Source: Steroidobacteraceae bacterium
Lineage (GTDB): Bacteria; Pseudomonadota; Gammaproteobacteria; Steroidobacterales; Steroidobacteraceae
Length of the DNA stretch: 47,015 nt
Assembly: GCA_019187495.1 (NCBI GenBank)
Contig: JABAQN010000039.1
Span: 1 to 47,015 of the forward strand
Direction: 5' to 3'
Position numbers and translations under genes: made by a program. The notes below the pieces were generated by a model. That model was not told the origin of the DNA and made no database searches. It saw only the letters and a program-made list of their open reading frames with translations. Below are positions 29,098-37,135 of this stretch, one piece after another. Each line of letters begins with the position of its first letter. Positions within the stretch are counted from its first letter, which is position 1.

Positions 29098-31545
29098 TCA
29101 CGGCTCCCGCAACGGGCCCCGTTCTCGACGCCCCTGCCCCGACTGGAACGCGCCGCCGTCGCGCGGCCGCACCTGCGCCGGCGCATCTTGGCGCTCGGGA
29201 GGCCGGGCCTGCGGTTGCGGCCGTGCCGGCTGTGCCGGAACCCGCATGTTGCCGCCATAGGGGCGCGGCTCGTATGAACGGCGTTCGATCTGGGGCTCCG
29301 GTCGGGCCGCCGGCTGCGCCGGCCGCACGGGTGGCGCTTGTCGATAGCCCGGACGATAGGTGGGACGACTGCTGCTCGCCGGTGCCGCCGGGCGCCATGC
29401 GTCGCGCTCGTCCGTTGACCGCCACTCGTTGCTGCGTCCGCGGCGCACGTTCTCGTCGCGATCCGCGAAGGTTTCGTTCGGCGGGCTCGAAGGCCGCAGC
29501 ATGCGGCGATCTGTCGGGCGGTCGGCCGGGCGGTCGGCCGGCCGATGTTCTGTTGCGGGCCGTGTCCGGATCGTCTCGGGGCGCTGCCCGTTTGACGGGC
29601 GCAGGAGCCGGCCGCCCGACGGGTCGTTCCAATAGCGCGCCGCGGGTCGCGTCGTCGCGAAATTCGCATTGTGCGGACGCGTGTAGAGATTGTCGGCCCA
29701 GCGCTGCGGCGCCGCGTAGTGCCCACCCGGACCTTTCACCGGACGTGCGTCGGGTCGATAGTGCGGCCGGCGTGGCGCATAGACGGGCGGGCGATAGCCC
29801 CCGGGGCCGAACCAGCCACCCGAATGCACGCCGTCCCAGTAACCGTGCCGGTAGCCTCGGTCGTAGCCGTTCCAGTAGCCGCGGCGATAGCCTCGCCACT
29901 GGCCCCAGCTGTCACCCCACGCCCAGGAGAGGCCGATCCAGCCGGCGTTCCAGCTCATGCCATAGTTCCAGCCGAACCAGGGCGAATAGTGGACGCTGAA
30001 GCCCCAGGTCCAGGGGCGCGGGTAGTACCAGTCCGGGCCATACCAGGGCCGGTAGCGATAGCCCGTTCCATAGACGACCGCGCCGCCGTACGGGAAGGCC
30101 CATAGATAGCCCGGCGTGTAACCCATGTAGATGACGTCGGGCTGCACGTCGTAGATGTACACATAGCGGGTGTTGTACGCGGGGCTGCTTGGCGGGATGT
30201 CGTCGATGCCGACGGGGCGCGTTTCGGACACTTCCCACGGGCCGTACGGCGAGTCGGCGACGTACCAGATGCCCTGTTCGACCGCATAGTAACGGCCGTC
30301 CGCGAGGAAGACTTGCGAGGCGGTATTCACCGCATAGCGCAGGTCGGTGCGCGGAATCGGCTCGAAGCGCGGCGCGCCGTCGTAGGTCGCGTTGAAGTGC
30401 GCATCGCGGCGATCAACCGCTGCCACTTGCGGGACGGCCGAGTCCATCACGGCGTCGTTCGCAGCCTCGGTACCGGCGACATACGCGAGCGCGTCCGCCT
30501 TGGGCGAGGAGGGCGGGATTCTCGCGAAGCTCGCGGGCAGGCGGTCCGAGTCGACGAACGACCATGAGCCCGTGAGCGAGGGTGCGCGATACCAGCGGCC
30601 CGAGACGACGATGTACCAGGTCTGGCCGGGCACATCGAAGAAGAGATCACTGTCGGTGTTGGTGACAGTCAGCAGTTCGCTGCCGACGATCGGCTGCATC
30701 GCCGGCTGCCCGTCGGTCGAGATCAGCTCCGTGGGCTCGGTCGCGACAAAAATGCGCGCGCGACGCAGCTGCTCGGCGGAGAGTGGGGGCGTGTTTCGGC
30801 CGCCATCGGCGGCGGTGCGCTGCCGGTCGGCGGGTTGCGCGCCTTCCGTGAAGAACGCGACGACATTCGCGGGCGGGCGCGAAACCTGTGACCAGCGGCC
30901 TCTCGTCAGGTCGCTCGTCGCGAACCACACACTGCTGCCGTAGAAGTAGTAGCGCTTCGAGGCCCGGTCGAAGACGACCGGGAACGGCGTATTGACGACG
31001 CGTTCGAGCCCCGTGCCGCCGACCGCGCGCAGGCGCGGCTCGCCGTCGATCGAGATCAGGATTGCCGGCTCATCAACATAAATGAACTTCGGCGGCGTGT
31101 TGCGCAGGTCCTGCGCGCTCGCCTGCGATTCGATCCGCGCCTCGAGGTCGGCCATCGACAGGTCGAGATTCCAGCGCGGCACTTCGCGTTCGAGCGCGGC
31201 GGCGAGTTCGCGCGCCTCGTCGCTGTCCGCGCGCATGCCCGGAAGGCGCACGCGATCGACGGTGAGATCGACGATGCGGGCGTGGTCGCCGTCGATGTCG
31301 AGCTTTGCGGTCGTCTCGACGGCGCCGAACAGGGGGCTCTTGTCGCCGGGGCGTTTGATCGACACGGCGCTGCGCGACAGGAGCGTGTCGCCATCCAGGG
31401 AGTCGTACTCCGGCGCGTAGATGGCGATGGCCGTCCCGTCGCCGCGGGTGATCTCGCGCGGCCAGTTGGCGTCGGCGGCCCGCAGGGGGCTGGCGATCGT
31501 CGCGAGGCTGGCGAGCAGCAGCGTGGCAGACGCAATTCTGATCAT
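29098..31545 (-). CDS. Large exported protein with Trp/Tyr/Gly-rich segment and Arg/Pro-rich tail
   Basis: The 815-residue product has a Sec signal peptide (residues 1-23, ending SPLRA). Residues 24-460 hold several similar modules with motifs such as FFDVPGQTWYIVVSGRWYRAPSLTGSW, RYYFYGSSVWFATSDLTRGRW and RYYAVEQGIWYVADSPYGPWEV, three related Trp/Tyr repeats each ending in GxW. Residues ~470-590 are extremely Trp/Tyr/Gly-rich. Residues ~600-815 are a low-complexity Arg/Pro tail. Similar proteins are, from memory, labelled carbohydrate-binding family V/XII, but no activity is established. A TACGAT -10-like box ends seven bases before the ATG with no Shine-Dalgarno. It is convergent with the kinase gene, 27 bases apart. 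Confidence 0.8.
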   Translation of the reverse strand: MIRIASATLLLASLATIASPLRAADANWPREITRGDGTAIAIYAPEYDSLDGDTLLSRSAVSIKRPGDKSPLFGAVETTAKLDIDGDHARIVDLTVDRVRLPGMRADSDEARELAAALEREVPRWNLDLSMADLEARIESQASAQDLRNTPPKFIYVDEPAILISIDGEPRLRAVGGTGLERVVNTPFPVVFDRASKRYYFYGSSVWFATSDLTRGRWSQVSRPPANVVAFFTEGAQPADRQRTAADGGRNTPPLSAEQLRRARIFVATEPTELISTDGQPAMQPIVGSELLTVTNTDSDLFFDVPGQTWYIVVSGRWYRAPSLTGSWSFVDSDRLPASFARIPPSSPKADALAYVAGTEAANDAVMDSAVPQVAAVDRRDAHFNATYDGAPRFEPIPRTDLRYAVNTASQVFLADGRYYAVEQGIWYVADSPYGPWEVSETRPVGIDDIPPSSPAYNTRYVYIYDVQPDVIYMGYTPGYLWAFPYGGAVVYGTGYRYRPWYGPDWYYPRPWTWGFSVHYSPWFGWNYGMSWNAGWIGLSWAWGDSWGQWRGYRRGYWNGYDRGYRHGYWDGVHSGGWFGPGGYRPPVYAPRRPHYRPDARPVKGPGGHYAAPQRWADNLYTRPHNANFATTRPAARYWNDPSGGRLLRPSNGQRPETIRTRPATEHRPADRPADRPTDRRMLRPSSPPNETFADRDENVRRGRSNEWRSTDERDAWRPAAPASSSRPTYRPGYRQAPPVRPAQPAARPEPQIERRSYEPRPYGGNMRVPAQPARPQPQARPPERQDAPAQVRPRDGGAFQSGQGRRERGPLREP

Positions 31546-31626
31546 GGCCGCTATCGTACTCCGCCTACCTTGAACGCATCCTGAACGGCGGGATTCGGGC
31601 GCCTGCTGTTAAGATGCGCGCCGCGC

Positions 31627-31702
31627 GCCCCCGTAGCTCAGTGGATAGAGCGACCGCCTCCTAAGCGGTAGGTCGTCGGTTCAACTCCGGCCGGGGGCGC
31701 CA
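31627..31702 (+). tRNA. tRNA-Arg (anticodon CCU)
   Basis: A 76-base tRNA with acceptor GCCCCCG / CGGGGGC, D-arm GCTC...GAGC, anticodon stem ACCGC / GCGGT with loop CTCCTAA (anticodon CCT), T-arm GTCGG-TTCAACT-CCGGC, discriminator G and encoded CCA. It reads AGG. A TAAGAT -10-like box lies at 31610-31615. A long palindrome begins ten bases after its 3' end. Confidence 0.97.
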
Positions 31703-31711
31703 GTTGAGACT

Positions 31712-31789
31712 TGGTGCCGGGTTTTCGGTTGTTCGGTTATTGGCGCGCGAAGCGCCGCCAATAACCGAACAACCGAAAACCCGGCACCA
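31712..31789. repeat. Long palindromic repeat, copy 1
   Basis: Perfect inverted arms of 34 bp (31712-31745 and 31756-31789) flank a 10-base loop. The outer ~30 bases of each arm (beginning TGGTGCCGGGTTTTCGGTTG and continuing to GTTATT) are the same as in copy 2 at 41807-41877, while the inner stem and loop differ (GGCG...CGCC here). It lies between tRNA-Arg and the EAL-HDOD gene and encodes nothing. It could fold as a very stable RNA or DNA hairpin. Confidence 0.92.
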
Positions 31790-31882
31790 TTCGATTGTGT
31801 GCGCGGCCTCACACTGCGCGCCCTCAGGTGAGCGGCCTCCTCGCCGATAGCGGACAGGCTGGCCGGTTCTCCGAGGGCTGTC

Positions 31883-33130
31883 TTGACCAAACTGGATGCG
31901 GCGGTCTCCGGGCGGCCTGCGGTGCAGGCGCTCGTTGCGCGCCAACCGATCGTCGATGCGCAGATGGGCGTGGTTGCCTACGAGCTGCTGTATCGCGGCG
32001 TCTACGGCGCGGCCATGGCGACCGACATCGATCCGCCCGCGGCCACGGCGTCGGTGCTCGTCGATGCCATCCTCGAACTCGGGCTCGAACAGCTGGTCGG
32101 CGATCGACCCATGTACGTGAACTTTCCCGAGGGCCTGCTCGAGGGCGACGCGCCACTCGCAGCGCCGCCGGATCGCCTGGTGATCGAGGTGCTCGAGTCG
32201 GTGCGCGGCACGCCAGTCGTGATCGAGGCACTCGCCGCGTATCGCGCCCGCGGCTACCGCATCGCGATCGACGATTACGTGCCGGGGCGCGGCGATCCGC
32301 TGCTGCTCGAGCATGCCGATATCGTCAAGCTCGATCTCGACGGCATGTCGGCGGAGGAGGCGGCGCAGTGCGCACAGCCGATGCTCGCGCGCGGCCTCAC
32401 CTGCATCGCCGAGAAAGTCGAGTCGCGCGCCCAGTTCGTGACCTGCCGAGATGCCGGCATCCAGCTCTTCCAGGGCTTCTTCCTGCACCGGCCGGAGAAC
32501 TTCTACGGGCGGCGAATCGCGGTCGACGGGTTCGCCGCATTCCAGCTGCTCGCGGCACTCCAGGGCATGGACTGGAAGCGACGCGAAGTCGAGCAGCTGA
32601 TCGCCTCGGATGCGGGCCTCAGCTACCGGTTGTTGCGCGCGGTGCAAACCGCATCGTTCTATGCGACGCATCGCGTTTCGACCCTTTCGCAGGCGATCGT
32701 TGCCCTCGGGCGCGATGCCCTGGTCCGCATCGTTTCGCTGATCACGCTGTCCCGGCTTCGCGGCCGGCCGGTCGAGCTGATCCGCAGCGCCCTGCACCGC
32801 GCGCGCATGTGCGAGCTGCTCGCGGAGCAGGCCCGGCTCGCCGAGGGCGGCGCGTTCTTCATGGTCGGGCTCCTGTCGCTGATGCCCGCGATGCTCGGCG
32901 AAGACCTCGGTGCGACAGTCGAGTCGCTGCCACTCGGCGCGGATGTGCGCGGCGCGCTCCTCGACCGTTCGGGCGACCTTGGCGCGGCGCTCGATTGCAT
33001 CGATGCGGTCGAGCAGGCGGCATGGAGCCGCGCGCACTTCCGTGACCTGTCGCTCGCGGCGATCAACGCAGCCTATGTCGAGGCGTGCGGCTGGATGGAG
33101 GAGTCGCTCGCGAAGATCGAATCGTTCTGA
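31883..33130 (+). CDS. EAL-HDOD domain signalling protein (YuxH-like)
   Basis: The 415-residue product joins an N-terminal EAL domain (about residues 15-195) to a C-terminal HDOD domain (about 200-400). EAL signature positions are partly kept: YELLYRG for the EAL motif, VNFPEG, EVLES, VKLDLDG, AEKVES and LFQGFFLHRPE. The usual DDFGTG loop is IDDYVPG, which in this subfamily usually means no or weak cyclic-di-GMP hydrolysis. The HDOD part shows SYRLLRAVQTASFYATHRVSTLSQAIVALGRDALVRIVSLITLS. The start is a TTG at 31883 with GAGG upstream, since no ATG or GTG is available before the domain. A regulatory, non-enzymatic role is likely. Confidence 0.9.
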   Translation: MTKLDAAVSGRPAVQALVARQPIVDAQMGVVAYELLYRGVYGAAMATDIDPPAATASVLVDAILELGLEQLVGDRPMYVNFPEGLLEGDAPLAAPPDRLVIEVLESVRGTPVVIEALAAYRARGYRIAIDDYVPGRGDPLLLEHADIVKLDLDGMSAEEAAQCAQPMLARGLTCIAEKVESRAQFVTCRDAGIQLFQGFFLHRPENFYGRRIAVDGFAAFQLLAALQGMDWKRREVEQLIASDAGLSYRLLRAVQTASFYATHRVSTLSQAIVALGRDALVRIVSLITLSRLRGRPVELIRSALHRARMCELLAEQARLAEGGAFFMVGLLSLMPAMLGEDLGATVESLPLGADVRGALLDRSGDLGAALDCIDAVEQAAWSRAHFRDLSLAAINAAYVEACGWMEESLAKIESF

Positions 33131-33216
33131 GGCCCGCCCGCCGCGCGTGAAGGGCGCGCCCGCGCCCGGATTCCGATTAAGCTTCAGGCCGGATCCTTGT
33201 CACCACGGGAGCCCGG

Positions 33217-34848
33217 ATGCCGAGGCGGTTTGCGGTGAGCCTTTTATGGCCTGCCTGCGTGCTCGCGGGGAGTGCGCCGGTCGACGAAGGGGCGCGCGCC
33301 GTCGCGGACGCGGAGGCGACCTTCGCGGACGCCCGGGATGCATTCGGCGTGCTCGGTGCGATCGATTCGGGCCTCTTTCCGGGTTACCGCGGACGTGATC
33401 GCGCCGAGTGGCAGGGCGAGTTCGACCGCGCGCACCGCCGCCTGGTCGATGAACTTGCGGCGTTGCCGGAGGCCGGGCTGTCGCCCGGCGATGCGCGCGT
33501 CGTTGCGCGCATGCGCGAGGGCCTCGCGGCATTCGAGGCGCCGTCGGCGCCCGGTCCCGGCGCGGCTCGTTGCCGGGACGCGAGACGCGGCGATTCCGCT
33601 TACGCCGCGCTCGCGCAGGCACTGGTGGCGTGCTTCACCGAAATCGGCAACCGCCTCGAGTTCGAAGGCGGCACCATCGATCGCGCCTCCGCACTCTCGC
33701 AACTGCACGTGATCGCAGATCCCGGGCGCCGCGAGGCGCTCTTCCGCGCGTTCGTGCCGTTGTGGCGAGCGGTCAATGACGACGGCTCGGCGGACAGTCC
33801 CTACCGGCGCCTGGTTGCGCTCGCGGCCGCTCGCACGCAGGAGTCGCCGATCGATGCGGCGGCGCGCACGGTCGGCACCGATCGTGCGACGGCCGAGGCC
33901 TGGCTCGTGCGGATCCTCGACGCCTGGCGCGCCGTGAACGACGGGCCGATGGTCGAGCCCTGGGACTATCGCTTCACGATCGGCGCCGCGGACCGGGCGC
34001 TGTCGCCGCACATTCCGCTCGCATCCCTGCTGCCGATCGATCTGCGCTTCTTCCGTGATCTCGGTGTCGATCTCGATACACCCGGTGTTTATTACGACCT
34101 CGTGCCGCGGAGCGGCAAGTCGTCGGTCGCATATACCGACTTCCTCGTGCACGGCCGCTCACGCAATGGCCGCTGGGAACCCACCGTCGCGCGGGTGCTC
34201 GCGAGCTACCAACAGGGTTCCCTCGGCGCATTGAACGAGCTCGTCCACGAGAGCGGCCACGCCGCACAACTCCTCGCGATGCGCAATCGTCCCGTCTACG
34301 TCGACTGGAACGACACGCTGTTCGTCGAGGCGTTCGCCGACGTGCCGTCCTGGAGCCTCTTCGAGCCGGCGTGGCAGCGGCGCTATCTCGGCGCGGCGGC
34401 GCCGGTGCGTGATTCGCTGCGATCGCTTTACGGCACGGTGATGCTCGATGTGGCGTGGGCGCTGTTCGAGTGCCGGATGCTGCGCGAGCCACGTCAGGAT
34501 CCGAATGTCGTGTGGACCGCGATCACGAGCCATTACCTGCGAATCGCGCCGCATCCGGAGCTGGCGTGGTGGTCGATGCGTGTGCAGCTCGTGGACGAGC
34601 CGGGGTACATGGTGAATTACGGGCTCGGCGCCATCGTCACCGCGGCGCTGCGGGCGCGCACGCGTGCGTCGATCGGGTCGTTCGATGCCGGCAACCCACG
34701 CTGGTACGGCTGGCTGTCGGACGCGCTGCTGCGTAGCGGCTCCGAGCGCGATACACCCTCGCTGCTGCGGGAGTTCCTCGGCGAACCCGTGTCGCCCGAT
34801 GCGCTGCTCGCGCAGCTGCGACGCCTCGCGCCGCCGCGCCCGCGCTAA
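33217..34848 (+). CDS. Exported M3-like zinc metallopeptidase
   Basis: The 543-residue product has a probable N-terminal Sec signal (FAVSLLWPACVLAGSA) and a mostly helical gluzincin fold. The zinc motif is HESGH at residues 344-348 (LNELVHESGHAAQLLAM), with a third ligand Glu 371 in FVEAFADVPSW. This H-E-x-x-H plus Glu about 23 residues on fits M3/M2-type oligopeptidases, although the sequence is distant from PepF and Dcp. It probably cleaves peptides in the periplasm. ATG 33217 is used. The stop overlaps the convergent anti-sigma gene stop by three bases. Confidence 0.8.
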   Translation: MPRRFAVSLLWPACVLAGSAPVDEGARAVADAEATFADARDAFGVLGAIDSGLFPGYRGRDRAEWQGEFDRAHRRLVDELAALPEAGLSPGDARVVARMREGLAAFEAPSAPGPGAARCRDARRGDSAYAALAQALVACFTEIGNRLEFEGGTIDRASALSQLHVIADPGRREALFRAFVPLWRAVNDDGSADSPYRRLVALAAARTQESPIDAAARTVGTDRATAEAWLVRILDAWRAVNDGPMVEPWDYRFTIGAADRALSPHIPLASLLPIDLRFFRDLGVDLDTPGVYYDLVPRSGKSSVAYTDFLVHGRSRNGRWEPTVARVLASYQQGSLGALNELVHESGHAAQLLAMRNRPVYVDWNDTLFVEAFADVPSWSLFEPAWQRRYLGAAAPVRDSLRSLYGTVMLDVAWALFECRMLREPRQDPNVVWTAITSHYLRIAPHPELAWWSMRVQLVDEPGYMVNYGLGAIVTAALRARTRASIGSFDAGNPRWYGWLSDALLRSGSERDTPSLLREFLGEPVSPDALLAQLRRLAPPRPR

Positions 34849-35651
34849 CGCGTGGCGCCGATGCGCGGGCAGAAGCGAATCCTCTCGCGCTGGTCGGTGT
34901 GATACTCGAGCTCCTCGCCGCCCGCCACGACGATCACGCGATAGCCAGGTGTCAGCACCTGGATGGCCATTTCACCGCTCGTACGACAGCCGAGCGCGCC
35001 ATCGGACCAGGTGACGGCTTCGACACTTCCGATCGTGACGCTCGCCGGATCGACGCCGCGCCGCCTGGCCGCGTCGGCCTTCACGAGGTCACCGAGCTTT
35101 GGCGGCAGCGCTTCGACACCTTCAGATGCTGCGCCGTCGCGCAGGGACGCTTCGGCGCGCGCCGCAGGCCGCTCGCGTTCGACGGCAACGGCCGATTTCC
35201 TGGCGGCGAGGGGTGCGGCGTTCGGCGCCGGCGCGACGACCGCGGCCGGCGTGGTGCGTGCGGCATCGATGCGCGCGCGCCCCGCGGGTGGCGCTTCGGT
35301 CTGCTGCGCGGGTTGCGCAACAGGCGCCGCCGCGGGCGTCATCGCGGGCGCGACCGCCTCGGCAGCGGGGGCAGCGATCGGTGCCGCGACTGGAGCCGCG
35401 ACCGGAGTCGCGACAGGGGCGGCAACTGGCGCGGCGATCGGCGCGGGCGACGGGCTCTGACGCGCGACCAGGAATGCGATCACGCCGACTGAAGCAGCCG
35501 CCGCAAGCGGCGCATAGCGCTGCCACAACGGGCGATGCCGAACGCGCCGCGCCGCCGCGCGAATGGAATCGTCGGTGGCAGGCGAGGGCAGTTCCGACGA
35601 CAACTCGCGCCAGCGCCGGTCGAGTCGGGGGTCGATGTCCGGCGTGCTCAC
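34845..35651 (-). CDS. Membrane anti-sigma-factor-like protein with C-terminal periplasmic domain
   Basis: The 268-residue product starts at GTG 35651, overlapping the ECF sigma stop (GTGA). It has a cytoplasmic N-terminus (1-~45), one membrane helix (47-63) and an Ala/Pro/Val tetrapeptide repeat (71-97). A disordered linker leads to a compact C-terminal domain (about 185-262), with VDPASVTIGSVEAVTWSDGALGC and LTPGYRVIVVAGGEELEYHTD. That domain resembles a small beta domain often found alone in exported lipoproteins. No zinc-binding HxxxCxxC motif is seen. Position and topology argue for an anti-sigma factor whose C-terminal domain senses something in the periplasm. This function is inferred. 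Confidence 0.7.
   Translation of the reverse strand: MSTPDIDPRLDRRWRELSSELPSPATDDSIRAAARRVRHRPLWQRYAPLAAAASVGVIAFLVARQSPSPAPIAAPVAAPVATPVAAPVAAPIAAPAAEAVAPAMTPAAAPVAQPAQQTEAPPAGRARIDAARTTPAAVVAPAPNAAPLAARKSAVAVERERPAARAEASLRDGAASEGVEALPPKLGDLVKADAARRRGVDPASVTIGSVEAVTWSDGALGCRTSGEMAIQVLTPGYRVIVVAGGEELEYHTDQRERIRFCPRIGATR
35361..35441 (-). repeat. Ala-Ala-Pro-Val coding tandem repeat
   Basis: About six imperfect 12-base units encode AAP(V/I/T) tetrapeptides just outside the membrane helix of the anti-sigma-like protein. It is an in-frame, length-variable type of repeat that could change the spacer between membrane and sensor domain. Confidence 0.7.
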
Positions 35652-36211
35652 TCGAGGTCTCCCAGCAATTCGCGCAGGCGCGCGTAGGCATAGCGCAGGC
35701 GGCTCTTGACGGTTTCGGGCAGCGTGCCGGTGAGACGCGCGATCTCGCCGAGTGCGAGGCCGCCCTCGACGTGCAGCAGGAAGGCGTCGCGCTGCACCTC
35801 CGGCAATGCGCCGAGTGCGGCGGCGAGCCGCGCATGCTGCTGCGCATCGGCCGCGTTCGCCTGTGGATCGAAGGCCGCCGGGGCGGCGTGTTCCGCCTCG
35901 TCCAGCGCCTCGAGTCGGTGCGGCGCGTTGGCACGCCAGTGATCGATCAGCCGGTGGCGGGCGATGGTAAAAAGCCAGGTCGAGACGCGCGCCTCGGGAC
36001 GCCAGCGATCGCGTGCGGCGATCGCCTTGAGCCAGACGTCGTGGTGCAGTTCCTCGGCGACGGCGTGCACGCCGCATTGCCGGAGGAAATAGCGGAAGAC
36101 GCCGCCGCGATGCCGCTCGTACAGCCGATCGAAGGCTGCCATGTCGCCGGACTGCCACGCGTGCATCATCGCTTCGTCCGAGTCCGGGGCGTGACGGTCG
36201 CGTCCCTGCAT
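35648..36211 (-). CDS. ECF sigma factor
   Basis: The 187-residue product has sigma region 2 (about residues 20-85, FDRLYERHRGGVFRYFLRQCG...WRPEARVSTWLFTIARHRLIDHWR) and region 4 (about 125-180, LPEVQRDAFLLHVEGGLALGEIARLTGTLPETVKSRLRYAYARLRELL), without regions 1 and 3, so it is an extracytoplasmic-function sigma factor. An ATG at 36268 would add 19 residues. Neither start has a clear Shine-Dalgarno. The stop overlaps the anti-sigma-like gene, the usual ECF sigma / anti-sigma pairing. The exported protein gene lies 79 bases upstream in the same direction. Confidence 0.92.
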   Translation of the reverse strand: MQGRDRHAPDSDEAMMHAWQSGDMAAFDRLYERHRGGVFRYFLRQCGVHAVAEELHHDVWLKAIAARDRWRPEARVSTWLFTIARHRLIDHWRANAPHRLEALDEAEHAAPAAFDPQANAADAQQHARLAAALGALPEVQRDAFLLHVEGGLALGEIARLTGTLPETVKSRLRYAYARLRELLGDLE

Positions 36212-36290
36212 GCGCGGGGCAGTATGGGACCGGGTAGTCGCCGCGACAATGGCCGCCGCAATTGACATCGAGGTTGATCCTGGCGCCCGG

Positions 36291-37061
36291 TTACGGATCC
36301 GGCACGAAGCCGAAGGCCGCCGGAAAGGGATCCGGTCTGTCGCGCCGCGGCACGCGCTCCCGCGGCAATACGCCCATTGCCATCAGCGAGTCGCGGCTCT
36401 CGTAACGCAGGACGACGACCTGCGACGGCGTGTCGCTCTCCCGTTCGAAGGCGGTCCACTGCGCCGGCGAGTACTCGCTGCGACCGTGCCCGGTGCCGAG
36501 CGAGGGCGCGGCGGGGCCGGCGGACTTCGCGGCGCTGCGCTGTGCCGCCTGCGCATCGCCCGTTTCCGCCGCCGGTGCGGCGACCCGGTAGCGCTCGCGT
36601 TCGCGAAACAGGGCAACGCCGATCACGCCGATGTTGTCCGGGCGATGGGTGCGCGCAGCGTACGCCCGGGAAGGTGTCGTGAACACGAACGCGGCGGTGC
36701 GCTCGAGGCTCTTGCGCCAGCCTTCGACCGTGACGTATTCGCCGGGTTCGATCACGTATCCGGACTGCGAGGGCGAGGCGGTCTGGCCAGTGACCGCGTT
36801 CACGCCGTCCACGCTGATCACGGCGAGCACGCGCGCATTCGAGTCGTTGCGCACGCGGATGGTGTACTCGTGGCCGCGTTCGCCGACGATCCAGCGTTCG
36901 CCGAACTTGCGGTAGACGGCCAGGGGCTCGCCGGCCGTGCGATCGTGGACTTCGACTTGCGCGACGCGGCTGCCTGCGTGCGCAGTGGCGGCACAGGCCG
37001 CCGCGATACACCACAGCAGGATTGCGGTGCATCGGAAGCGAGGCATTGGGCGCGGGTGCAT
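36291..37061 (-). CDS. Exported beta-sandwich-like protein of unknown function
   Basis: The 256-residue product has a signal peptide (about residues 8-29, ending TAHA). A beta-rich domain includes FGERWIVGERGHEYTIRVRNDSNARVLAVISVDGVNAVTG and GYVIEPGEYVTVEGWRKSLERTAAFVFT. A C-terminal region ends PAAFGFVPDP. It does not match a family I can name with confidence, but proteins of this look sit next to ECF sigma operons in related bacteria. A GGAG is present upstream of the ATG at 37061. M6 is an alternative start. It may be a product or sensor of the ECF system. Confidence 0.75.
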   Translation of the reverse strand: MHPRPMPRFRCTAILLWCIAAACAATAHAGSRVAQVEVHDRTAGEPLAVYRKFGERWIVGERGHEYTIRVRNDSNARVLAVISVDGVNAVTGQTASPSQSGYVIEPGEYVTVEGWRKSLERTAAFVFTTPSRAYAARTHRPDNIGVIGVALFRERERYRVAAPAAETGDAQAAQRSAAKSAGPAAPSLGTGHGRSEYSPAQWTAFERESDTPSQVVVLRYESRDSLMAMGVLPRERVPRRDRPDPFPAAFGFVPDP

Positions 37062-37135
37062 GATGGGCTCCGGGATCGTGTGGTCACTGTCACCCTGAAA
37101 CGGGGAGGCGCCCCGGGCGGGGTTAGAATCCGGTC

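Noticed and set aside
31770..31830. TGTG...CACAC imperfect dyad downstream of palindrome copy 1 as a CRP site
   Set aside because: The spacer is eight bases, not six, so it does not fit the CRP consensus.
31661..33037. Minus-strand open frame (458 codons) covering tRNA-Arg, the palindrome and the EAL gene
   Set aside because: It reads across a tRNA and the repeat and lies antisense to a clear EAL-HDOD protein.
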